Assembly: GCA_965116235.1 (NCBI GenBank)
Contig: OZ220496.1
Coordinates: 2,542,001-2,606,000 of the forward strand
DNA from: MPNP01 sp965116235
Lineage (GTDB): Bacteria; Pseudomonadota; Alphaproteobacteria; Rhodobacterales; Rhodobacteraceae
Length of the DNA: 64,000 nucleotides
Direction of reading: 5' to 3'
A model generated the notes under the pieces. The model was not told where the DNA came from. It saw only the letters and a program-made list of their open reading frames with translations, and did not search any database. Of this stretch, positions 17,984 to 25,757 are shown in pieces (position 1 is the first letter of the stretch; the number at the start of each line of letters is the position of its first letter). A program made the position numbers and the translations under genes.

Positions 17984-19279
17984 TCAGTCTGTCGCGCAAG
18001 CCAACACATTGTTGGGGTGTTGGGTCCAATTCCTGTACCGATCTTCCACGACCGTTCCTGTTCTTTTATCGAGCTCACCCACCCCCAGTTCCTGCATTGT
18101 GATGCAGTCATCGACCGGGCATACATTCACGCACAGATTGCAGGCAACGCACTCCTCGTCGATGACTTCAAACGTGCGTCCCTCTCCGATGACTATCGCT
18201 TGATGCGAGGTGTCCTCACAAACGGCAAAACATCGACCACACTTGATGCACAAGTCCTGATTGATCCGGGCCTTGGTTACATAATTCAGGTTCAGATATT
18301 GCCAATCGGTCACATTCCCTACAGCCAAGCCCTGCACGTCATCAATAGATTCAAAGCCTTTTTCCTGCATCCAGAGTTTCAGGCCGGATGTCAACTCGGC
18401 GATGATCTTGAAACCATACGTCATGGCAGCCGTACAGACCTGAACATTGCCCGATCCGAGCAAAATGAACTCCACGGCATCGCGCCAGGTTGTAATTCCC
18501 CCTATCCCCGAAATGGGAAGGGCGGCGGTTTCCTGATCACGAGCAATTTCAGCGACCATATTCAGGGCGATGGGCTTGACGGCGGGGCCGCAGTAACCGC
18601 CGTGTGTCCCCTTGCCATCAATAGACGGCTCCGGACTGTATGTATCCAAATTGACTGACGTTATCGAGGATATGGTATTGATCAGGGAAACGGCATCGGC
18701 CCCGCCAGCCTGAGCGGCTCGTGCCGGATATCGGACATCGGTAATGTTAGGGGTCAACTTGACTATGACCGGCATTCGGGTGTTGGCCTTGGCCCAACGG
18801 GTTACCATGGTGATATAGTCTGGCACCTGCCCCACGGCGGACCCCATGCCTCTCTCGCTCATGCCATGTGGGCAACCGAAGTTGAGTTCCACCCCGTCCG
18901 CTCCCGTTTCCTCAACCAGAGGCAGGATCTCTTTCCAGGATTCCTCTTCGCATGGAACCATGAGACTGACAACGATGGCCCGGTCTGGAAACTTTTTTTT
19001 GACCGACTTGATCTCCCGCAGATTCACTCCCAGAGGCCGATCCGTTATGAGCTCGATGTTGTTGAGGCCGATCAGGCGTCGGTCAGGGCCCCACACGGCT
19101 CCGTAACGAGGACCGTTCACATTGACAATGTGCGGGTCCAACCCGAGAGTTTTCCAGACCACGCCGCCCCATCCTTCGTTCAAGGCCCGCAAGACATTGT
19201 ACTCCTTGTCGGTCGGAGGGGCCGATGCCAGCCAAAATGGATTGGGCGACTTGATTCCGGCAAAACTTGAATTCAACAT
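17984..19279 (-). CDS. preA: NAD-dependent dihydropyrimidine dehydrogenase subunit PreA
   Basis: Catalytic subunit that reduces uracil or thymine to the dihydro form. The N-terminal 300 residues form a dihydroorotate-dehydrogenase-like FMN barrel (GIKSPNPFWLASAPPTD, VELNFGCPHGMSERGMG, VIVKLTPN, ISGIGGI). The C terminus carries two 4Fe-4S motifs, CIKCGRCFAVC and CVACNLCVNVCPVDDC. At 431 aa it is full length. It follows preT with a 31-nt gap, as in the known two-subunit enzyme. Confidence 0.95.
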   Translation of the reverse strand: MLNSSFAGIKSPNPFWLASAPPTDKEYNVLRALNEGWGGVVWKTLGLDPHIVNVNGPRYGAVWGPDRRLIGLNNIELITDRPLGVNLREIKSVKKKFPDRAIVVSLMVPCEEESWKEILPLVEETGADGVELNFGCPHGMSERGMGSAVGQVPDYITMVTRWAKANTRMPVIVKLTPNITDVRYPARAAQAGGADAVSLINTISSITSVNLDTYSPEPSIDGKGTHGGYCGPAVKPIALNMVAEIARDQETAALPISGIGGITTWRDAVEFILLGSGNVQVCTAAMTYGFKIIAELTSGLKLWMQEKGFESIDDVQGLAVGNVTDWQYLNLNYVTKARINQDLCIKCGRCFAVCEDTSHQAIVIGEGRTFEVIDEECVACNLCVNVCPVDDCITMQELGVGELDKRTGTVVEDRYRNWTQHPNNVLACATD

Positions 19280-19310
19280 GTTTATCTCACCCTTGAAAAG
19301 GCTGACATGA

Positions 19311-20633
19311 TTACGTCAGACACCTATGGATATCTTCGGCCGCATCACGACCTTGAGCGACTGCCGTGACGGTCAGATCTTCCCCTTGATTCGTACAGTC
19401 GCCTCCGGCCCACAAGCCCGAAACGCTTGTCCGGCCCCGTTCATCAACGACAATCTTGCCCTTCACGACAACGAGCTTCTCAATGTCACAATCCAGTTTC
19501 TGTCCGATGGCAACCAAAATCTGATCCGTGTCCAGAACCTTCTCTTCCTCGCTCAATTCCAGACGGCCATTGAACATTTGGGTGTGGGCCAATTTAACCT
19601 GCTTCGTTTGACTCTTGCCTTCCACGGCAGTAGGCAGGGCATTTGCAATCAGCTTGACGCCTGAAACCAGTGCCAGCTCGACTTCATGATCGGATGCCCC
19701 CATCTCGGAGCGAGACCGACGATACACCAAGGTGACATTGGAGGCACCCAGCTTCTTTGATTGTACCGCCGCATCAATTGCTGTCATTCCGCCGCCGATG
19801 ACAACGACATCGTTTCCGACCGGAATGGTTGAATAATCGTCGCATAGTCTGAGTTGCTCGATGAAGTCGACCGCATTCGAGGCAATTTCGTCTCCAAGTT
19901 CAAGCTTATTGACGTCTCCCAGGCCAATGCCAAGGAAAACGGCATCGTAGTCGTTCTGCAATTGTTGCAACTGCTCCATGCTGGTAATGGAACGATTGGT
20001 TTTGACATTGATTCCACCAACCCTCAAGAGCCATTCAATTTCTTTCTGGGCGAAATTTTCGACCGTCTTGTACGTGGCAATACCCGTCTGGTTTAACCCG
20101 CCCAAAAACTCTCGTTTTTCGAAAATGTCGACGAAATGACCATACACGGCCAACCTGTGGGCACAGGCCAAGCCTGCCGGACCCGACCCGATGACGGCCA
20201 CTCTCTTGCCTGTTTCCGGCATTCGGGTGTAGGGATGATCCGCTTTAGCCATCAGCCCGTCCGTTGCATGTCGCTGCAGCTGACCGATCAATACCGGCTT
20301 GCTCTCGGACGTTTCCCGGACACAGGCTTCCTCGCAAAGGACTTCAGTGGGGCACGATCGGGCACACATTCCACCTAGTATGTTGCTGTCAAAAATAGTT
20401 TGTGCCGCGGCATCGGGTGTCCCCGAGGCGATTTGTCTGATGAACAGGGGAATGTCGATTCCTGTTGGGCAGGCTGTTACACAAGGTGCGTCATAACAAA
20501 AGTAGCATCGTTCAGCCTCAATTTGAGCCTCATGCCGCGTCAGCGGCGGTTCCAGATCCGAGAAATTGACTTTATACTGCTCCCGCTTCAAACGGGCTGA
20601 AACGATACCGGGCAAGTTTGCGCGACTATTCAT
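19311..20633 (-). CDS. preT: NAD-dependent dihydropyrimidine dehydrogenase subunit PreT
   Basis: Electron-transfer subunit paired with PreA, 440 aa. An N-terminal iron-sulfur domain (CYFCYDAPCVTACPTGIDIP, then CARSCPTEVLCEEACVR) is followed by an FAD site (VAVIGSGPAGLACAHRLA), an NAD(P) site (VVVIGGGMTAIDAAVQSKK) and the late FAD motif GLWAGGDC. The layout matches the GltD-like half of dihydropyrimidine dehydrogenase. Confidence 0.95.
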   Translation of the reverse strand: MNSRANLPGIVSARLKREQYKVNFSDLEPPLTRHEAQIEAERCYFCYDAPCVTACPTGIDIPLFIRQIASGTPDAAAQTIFDSNILGGMCARSCPTEVLCEEACVRETSESKPVLIGQLQRHATDGLMAKADHPYTRMPETGKRVAVIGSGPAGLACAHRLAVYGHFVDIFEKREFLGGLNQTGIATYKTVENFAQKEIEWLLRVGGINVKTNRSITSMEQLQQLQNDYDAVFLGIGLGDVNKLELGDEIASNAVDFIEQLRLCDDYSTIPVGNDVVVIGGGMTAIDAAVQSKKLGASNVTLVYRRSRSEMGASDHEVELALVSGVKLIANALPTAVEGKSQTKQVKLAHTQMFNGRLELSEEEKVLDTDQILVAIGQKLDCDIEKLVVVKGKIVVDERGRTSVSGLWAGGDCTNQGEDLTVTAVAQGRDAAEDIHRCLT

Positions 20634-20697
20634 AACCTACCTCTATGCAAACAGGTCACCCCATTGCCTTCCAACACAGCAGTTTCTATCGGAAGCA

Positions 20698-20722
20698 GGG
20701 GGGGGGGAGGAAGCCCTCCCCC
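20698..20722 (-). terminator. GC hairpin and G10/C10 tract after the binding-protein gene
   Basis: Twelve nt after the stop of the binding-protein gene the DNA can form a perfect 8-bp stem (20703-20710 with 20715-20722, loop AAGC). The left arm merges into a run of ten Gs on the plus strand (20698-20707). No T-run follows in the direction of transcription. It therefore looks more like an mRNA-stabilising or attenuating hairpin between the abundant binding protein and the enzymes than a classical terminator. Confidence 0.5.
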
Positions 20723-20733
20723 TTGCTTGTGCT

Positions 20734-21720
20734 TTAAAGAGCCTTGTCGGTGATCATATGGGTCCAGGCTCCGTCCGGCTTTTCTGAAATGACGGCATCC
20801 GAGCCACCAAACATGAGCTTTTCCACGGTTCGCTCGTAATCCACTGGATCCAGGGCTCCATTCGAACCAGCGGTCAACTTGGCAATTTCACCCATCATCC
20901 TTTTCTGATGAACTTCCGTTTGAGTTCCGGACGCATCGTTGTCAAGGACGATTTCAGCTGCTTCATCGGGATTGTCCTCGGCGTATTTCCAGCCCTTCAT
21001 CGAGGCTCGAACAAAACGGACCATTTTGTCAACAAAAGCCGGATCTTCCAAGTTTTCTTCATGCACGTACAATCCGTCTTCAAGCAACGCGACACCCTGA
21101 TCCTCATATTTGAAGGTGATCAGTTCCTCAGGCCTGATTCCGGCGTCAATAACTTGCCAGTACTCATTATACGTCATGGTTGAGATGCAATCGGCCTGAC
21201 CGTCCAGCAGAGGATCTACATTGAAAGCCTGCTTAAGCACTGTCACACCGTCTTCACCACCGTCCGTCGAAATGCCTAGCTGAGACATCCAGTTTAAAAA
21301 CGGATACTCATTGCCAAAGAACCAGACGCCCAGAGTTCGACCCGGAAAGTCAGCCGGCGATTCGATACCCGTTTCCTTCAGGCACGTGAGCATCAATCCC
21401 GAAGACTTGAAGGGTTGGGCGATATTTACCAGGGGCAGACCCTTTTCACGGCTGGACAGGGCCGAGCCCATCCATTCAACGATCACATCAGCGCCTCCAC
21501 CAGCCAATACTTGAGGTGGAGCCAGGTCCGGTCCTCCAGGCTTGATTTCCACATCAAGATTTTCTTCGGCATAAAATCCCTTGTCCTGAGCCACATAGTA
21601 ACCGGCAAACTGCGACTGTGTTACCCACTTCAACTGAAGCGTAACCTTGTCAGCCGCAAACGAGCCGGTGGCAAAGACAAGCGGCAGAAAAGCGATGGCG
21701 GAAAAAATTAACCTAAACAT
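20734..21720 (-). CDS. ABC transporter substrate-binding protein, NMT1/THI5-like
   Basis: Periplasmic binding protein of 328 aa with a clear Sec signal (residues 1-22, ending GSFAA). The mature part, starting VTLQLKWVTQSQFAGYYVAQDKG, is typical of the NMT1/THI5-like group that binds thiamine precursors, pyrimidines and similar rings. It is the first gene of the pyrimidine operon, so uracil, thymine or a hydantoin is the likely ligand; this is inference from context. No riboswitch-like structure was recognised in its upstream region. Confidence 0.9.
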   Translation of the reverse strand: MFRLIFSAIAFLPLVFATGSFAADKVTLQLKWVTQSQFAGYYVAQDKGFYAEENLDVEIKPGGPDLAPPQVLAGGGADVIVEWMGSALSSREKGLPLVNIAQPFKSSGLMLTCLKETGIESPADFPGRTLGVWFFGNEYPFLNWMSQLGISTDGGEDGVTVLKQAFNVDPLLDGQADCISTMTYNEYWQVIDAGIRPEELITFKYEDQGVALLEDGLYVHEENLEDPAFVDKMVRFVRASMKGWKYAEDNPDEAAEIVLDNDASGTQTEVHQKRMMGEIAKLTAGSNGALDPVDYERTVEKLMFGGSDAVISEKPDGAWTHMITDKAL

Positions 21721-21955
21721 AGATATTCCTTTTCGAGTAGAGTTGATTCACTTCAGGATGACACATCATAGCAAAAGATGTCCACAAACCCCAAATCTAT
21801 TCACGGCATGACATACAGGTCCGAGTTTCGTTTCAGGCCGTCGCATTGATGCGTCAAGCCCTTATTGTGGTGTGCGTGGGGACCGCTCAGCTCCCGATTT
21901 CGGGTCTACGCCTCGCGTCAACAACATCGTCCGCACATTTTCACTCCAAGGTTGC

Positions 21956-23338
21956 TCAAGCCGCTCGCATGCCCGCTTTTGCATCGGTCCTGGATGCGCG
22001 CTTGGTGATTTCCTCGGAAACCAGAAACGCCAGCTCCAAGGCCTGCGAGGAGTTGAGCCTCGGGTCGCACGCCGTATGATAACGCTCGCCGAGGGTTTCA
22101 TCGGACACGGCACTCAGCCCGCCCGTACACTCCGTCACGTCCTTGCCAGTCATCTCGAAATGAACCCCTCCCGGTATCGTGCCTTCGGCGGCATGAACTG
22201 CAAAAAACTGCTTCACCTCAGCCAAGACACTCTCAAAGCGTCTTGTCTTATACCCGTTTGAAGCCTTCTCCGTGTTACCGTGCATTGGATCGCAGGACCA
22301 AATGACCTTGGCCCCCTCCTCCTTGATTGATTGGATCAAAGGGGGAAGATAGTCGAGCACCTTGTCCTTGCCGAACCGGGCAATGAGCGTAATTCGCCCC
22401 GGTTCGTTGTCGGGATTGAGACATCGTACAAGCGACTTCAGCTCTTCCGGTTTCAGACTGGGACCACACTTGATGCCGAGCGGGTTTTCAACTCCGCGGC
22501 AAAATTCGACGTGGGCTCCGTCAAGCTGACGCGTCCGATCGCCAATCCAGATGAGATGACCAGATCCGGCAATGGTTGAGCCGGTTAACGAATCCACCCG
22601 GCACAGGGCTTCTTCGTACTCCAGCAACAGGGCCTCGTGACTGACGTAGAAATCCACTCTTTTGAGTGTCTCTATTGTGTCTGCGCTGACTCCAGCGGCT
22701 TCCATGAACCCTATGGCATCCATGATGCGGTTCGCCAGATCGTAGTAACGGTCCGATTCATCCTTTTCGGTGAACTCAAGTGTCCACGAATGTACCCTTT
22801 TGATATCGGCATAACCGCCTTGACTGAAGGCCCGAAGCAAGTTCAGAGTAGCCGCCGATTGTGAATAGGCCTGAACCATTCGATCTGGATTCGGGACTCT
22901 GGCCACCGCATTGAACTCGATGTCGTTGACAATGTCACCCCGGTAGCTAGGAAGTTCCACATCACCCACAATTTCAACGGGTGATGAGCGAGGCTTGGCA
23001 AACTGTCCGGCCATACGCCCGATTTTGACAATCGGACATTTGGCCGCATATGTCAGCACAACAGCCATTTGCAAAAGGACGCGAAATGTATCCCGGATTG
23101 AATCGGCGTTATATTCCTGAAAACTTTCGGCACAATCGCCGCCTTGCAGAAGAAAGCCTCGCCCTTCACACACCTCAGCCAGTTGTCGACGAAGTCGTCG
23201 GACCTCGCCAGCAAAAACCAGGGGCGGACTTTGCGATAAGTGGCGCTCAACCTCGTTGAGCTTGGCGACATCCGGATAATCGGGCATTTGTATCCGGGGA
23301 AACTGCCGCCAATCCGATTTGTTCCATAGCGTCGTCAT
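21956..23338 (-). CDS. aroG: 3-deoxy-7-phosphoheptulonate synthase, class II
   Basis: First enzyme of the shikimate pathway, joining phosphoenolpyruvate and erythrose-4-phosphate. The 460-aa protein is the plant-like class II type: LLQGGDCAESFQEY, VKIGRMAGQFAKPRSSP, EALLLEYEEALCR, GHLIWIGDRTRQLDGAHVEF and KVIWSCDPMHGNT are all present. It has a long leader (about 170 nt from a TATAAT box at 23512-23517) that contains a GC hairpin and a possible short reading frame. Confidence 0.95.
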   Translation of the reverse strand: MTTLWNKSDWRQFPRIQMPDYPDVAKLNEVERHLSQSPPLVFAGEVRRLRRQLAEVCEGRGFLLQGGDCAESFQEYNADSIRDTFRVLLQMAVVLTYAAKCPIVKIGRMAGQFAKPRSSPVEIVGDVELPSYRGDIVNDIEFNAVARVPNPDRMVQAYSQSAATLNLLRAFSQGGYADIKRVHSWTLEFTEKDESDRYYDLANRIMDAIGFMEAAGVSADTIETLKRVDFYVSHEALLLEYEEALCRVDSLTGSTIAGSGHLIWIGDRTRQLDGAHVEFCRGVENPLGIKCGPSLKPEELKSLVRCLNPDNEPGRITLIARFGKDKVLDYLPPLIQSIKEEGAKVIWSCDPMHGNTEKASNGYKTRRFESVLAEVKQFFAVHAAEGTIPGGVHFEMTGKDVTECTGGLSAVSDETLGERYHTACDPRLNSSQALELAFLVSEEITKRASRTDAKAGMRAA

Positions 23339-23739
23339 TTTCTTGTCTCCGAGTAACTTTTTTTACCCAAATGCAATCTGTCTAATCCAAAAACTCACAC
23401 ATCAAAAACTGGCAAAACACTGATCACCAATTTGCGCCAGGTTCAATAACCAAGACATGACCCGAAATAGGTCACCGAACAAGCCCGGCCTTCCGGGCAG
23501 TAAGGTGATATATTATAACGGCTTTTCTCTAGTCAATACTGCTCATTTTCTAACACACAACCAACTCGCGTCGTCCGTCAATGGTCAGACCTACCAACCA
23601 GATCCGACACGGAGCAAGCAGATCACCTATTTCTCAAAGATTCAATGAGTTAAAAAGAATTCACTAACCAATGCTACTTGCAAGGCAGGAGACAGCATGG
23701 CATCGTCAGTGTTGTGAGTCATATAAAATCAAGAGTAAA
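23339..23739. other. Non-coding stretch upstream of aroG
   Basis: About 400 bases with no convincing gene. On the minus strand there is a TATAAT at 23517-23512, then the hairpin GCCCGG-AAGG-CCGGGC (23483-23498), then a 19-codon open frame starting MSWLLNLAQIGDQ at about 23459, and then aroG. The part next to 23740 is AT-rich and featureless. Confidence 0.5.
23512..23537 (-). promoter_or_regulatory. Candidate aroG promoter
   Basis: A perfect TATAAT occurs at 23517-23512 on the minus strand. Upstream lies TTGACT at 23536-23531, only 13 nt away, too close for a normal -35 box. A weaker box (GTATTG) sits at 16 nt. The -10 is persuasive, the -35 is not. Confidence 0.35.
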
Positions 23740-24261
23740 TTACTTATGACACGCCTCCAAAACTTCTTCAAAAATTGGTTTCGCCTCACTCAAATCAAAA
23801 ACTGCTGTGAGTGAACCACCATCATCAGGAAATGTTCTCACTGCAAGTTTTGGGTGCGCCTTCAAGGATCTAATAAAACTTTCAGCATTAGGTGCAAATG
23901 CAGCGTTGTAACTGGTTGACTTAGACCAATTTTCTTTCTTGGCTTCGTTAGAGCCCACTCGTACGATCACTTCGACATCATTATTTTCAAATAATGAGAA
24001 CCCGAGTGCCATGAAACGTCCCCAAACGACAAACGCATCAAGTTCGTTCTCTTTGCATCTTACAACAAGGTACTTATCGTCTGCAAATAGTGAATTTTTT
24101 GCTCCTGTTTCAAGCAGTTGTGCCGTTATATTAGTTGTATCAAGGATCGGATCTGTTGTACGCTCAACTGACCACACAGAATTTGTCTCTGCTTCCTCTG
24201 CATAAACTTGCGTCACGCCTAACAGCAAAGTTAGTACAAAGAGTGATATATGCAATTTCAT
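23740..24261 (-). CDS. TagO/VasI-like secreted protein
   Basis: A 173-aa protein starting at ATG 24261, chosen because GGGGA precedes it and a Sec signal follows at once (MKLHISLFVLTLLLGVTQVYA). The mature part has the pattern WSVERTTDPILDTTNITAQL, LVVRCKENELDAFVVWGRF and a C-terminal FDLSEAKPIFEEVLEAC. This matches proteins annotated as type VI secretion VasI/TagO and similar prophage-encoded proteins. No other type VI genes are in the window, so a secretion role is doubtful. The gene appears more AT-rich than its neighbours, which hints at transfer. Confidence 0.7.
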   Translation of the reverse strand: MKLHISLFVLTLLLGVTQVYAEEAETNSVWSVERTTDPILDTTNITAQLLETGAKNSLFADDKYLVVRCKENELDAFVVWGRFMALGFSLFENNDVEVIVRVGSNEAKKENWSKSTSYNAAFAPNAESFIRSLKAHPKLAVRTFPDDGGSLTAVFDLSEAKPIFEEVLEACHK

Positions 24262-24607
24262 AATTCCCCATCTCGGGTCAAGATCAGTCTTTCTCATTGA
24301 AAACATCCTATTACTCTCAGAACGACTAAATGACGGAGTTAGAGTTGGAACAATACAACTTACCAAAAAGGTCTTCATCTCTTCTATTGCTTTGTCCAAG
24401 ACGATAGATAACAAGGGACCTTAAACAGTTGAAACATCAAGGTCTTTCCGGACTCCGAGGGATACTTTAATCTGATATCTGGGGATTCAGCAAGTAAATT
24501 TAGATAACGGTCCCAACAAATGGATGTGAAGTTCGGCACACTATGGTGCTGGCCAGACAGGTCGAATTCGGAAGGATAATGCCCCTCCGATGCAACAGCC
24601 TCGCCAA
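24262..24607. other. AT-rich intergenic stretch
   Basis: About 345 bases between the TagO-like gene and the sugar dehydrogenase stop. Short open frames exist on the minus strand but show no family pattern, no codon bias like the neighbours and no ribosome site. I see no RNA gene or repeat in it. Confidence 0.4.
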
Positions 24608-25750
24608 TCAGTACGCACACACCGGGTCAAAATCAATCAGTCTCATGCGATACAGGCTTTTGCGATCTTCAGAAAGAAACCATATGGTTCCATCGGGAGC
24701 CTCACGAACATCCCGCACTCTTTTGGTTTCCGGAAGAATGATTTGCTCAACTTCCGTCATGCCCCCGATCGAGTTCAGTCTTGAGATGTAGTCAAATTTC
24801 AAGGATCCAACGAACACGTTCCCTGTCCATTCCGGCCACAACTTTCCGGAATATACCATCAATCCGGACGGGGCCATTGACGGATCCCAATAATATTCGG
24901 GCTGCTCCATCCCATCTCGTGCCGTACCGACTCCAATTCTTGCACCGCTGTAGTGAGTTCCGTACGCGATGATGGGCCAGCCGTAGTTTCGTCCTTTTCT
25001 GACCCGGTTGACTTCATCCCCGCCCCGTGCTCCATGCTCCGATATCAACAGGTTCCCGTCAAGATCAAGACCGGCTCCCTGAGGGTTGCGATGCCCATAA
25101 GACCATATTTCGGGTCGGGCTCCGCTTTGACCTCGGAACGGATTGTCCATGGGTACCGTGCCATCCTTGTTGATACGAACAATCTTGCCATTGTACATGC
25201 TCAAGTCCTGTGCAGCATCTCGGTTGCCGCGATCGCCGATGGTGACAAACAATCTGCCATCCGGCGTTTCGACCACCCGGGACCCGTAGTGACGGCTGGA
25301 ACTCTGTCCCGGCTCAGTGGCAAAGATAACCCGTGAATTGTTTAGCGTCCGGTTATCCGCTGCGAGGACGGCCGAACTGACCGCGAGCCCGTGCAATCCA
25401 CGTTTCAAACCGGTGGCATACGACAAATATACTTGCCGGCTTTGCCTAAAATCGCTGGCGGCGACGACATCGAGCAATCCGCCCTGACCGCCGCGCAAAA
25501 TCTTGAGATCATGTCGGACAGGCGTACGGCTTCCCTTGGCATCATAATGCAACAAGCTGCCGTCACGCTCTGTGATCAGGAATTCGCAATCATTCAGGAA
25601 TGTCAGGCTCCACGGAATGTTCAACCGTGAGGCCACACGATCGACAGAAACTTGTGAACGCTCGAGAGCCGTCTCAACGACGGCCAGCCCGCCCCATGAC
25701 AGTGATGGGAGAAAGATCAAGATGAAAGTGAAATGTAAAATCCGTCGCAT
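24608..25750 (-). CDS. PQQ-dependent sugar dehydrogenase (soluble aldose dehydrogenase family)
   Basis: Secreted six-bladed beta-propeller protein, about 380 aa from ATG 25750, where a Sec signal begins (MRRILHFTFILIFLPSLSWG). Family blocks are LNIPWSLTFLNDCEFLITER, GGQGGLLDVV, TPDGRLFVTIGDRGNRD, IWSYGHRNPQGAGLDLDG and ISEHGARGGDEVN. These cover the catalytic histidine and PQQ-contact segments of the YliI/GdhB family. It starts 7 nt after the stop of the flavoprotein gene, so the two are probably cotranscribed. The sugar substrate is unknown. Confidence 0.9.
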   Translation of the reverse strand: MRRILHFTFILIFLPSLSWGGLAVVETALERSQVSVDRVASRLNIPWSLTFLNDCEFLITERDGSLLHYDAKGSRTPVRHDLKILRGGQGGLLDVVAASDFRQSRQVYLSYATGLKRGLHGLAVSSAVLAADNRTLNNSRVIFATEPGQSSSRHYGSRVVETPDGRLFVTIGDRGNRDAAQDLSMYNGKIVRINKDGTVPMDNPFRGQSGARPEIWSYGHRNPQGAGLDLDGNLLISEHGARGGDEVNRVRKGRNYGWPIIAYGTHYSGARIGVGTARDGMEQPEYYWDPSMAPSGLMVYSGKLWPEWTGNVFVGSLKFDYISRLNSIGGMTEVEQIILPETKRVRDVREAPDGTIWFLSEDRKSLYRMRLIDFDPVCAY

Positions 25751-25757
25751 ACCAACT

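Noticed and set aside
21721..21955. TPP riboswitch before the NMT1/THI5-like binding protein
   Set aside because: No THI-box segments were recognised, and the operon content points to pyrimidine catabolism rather than thiamine.
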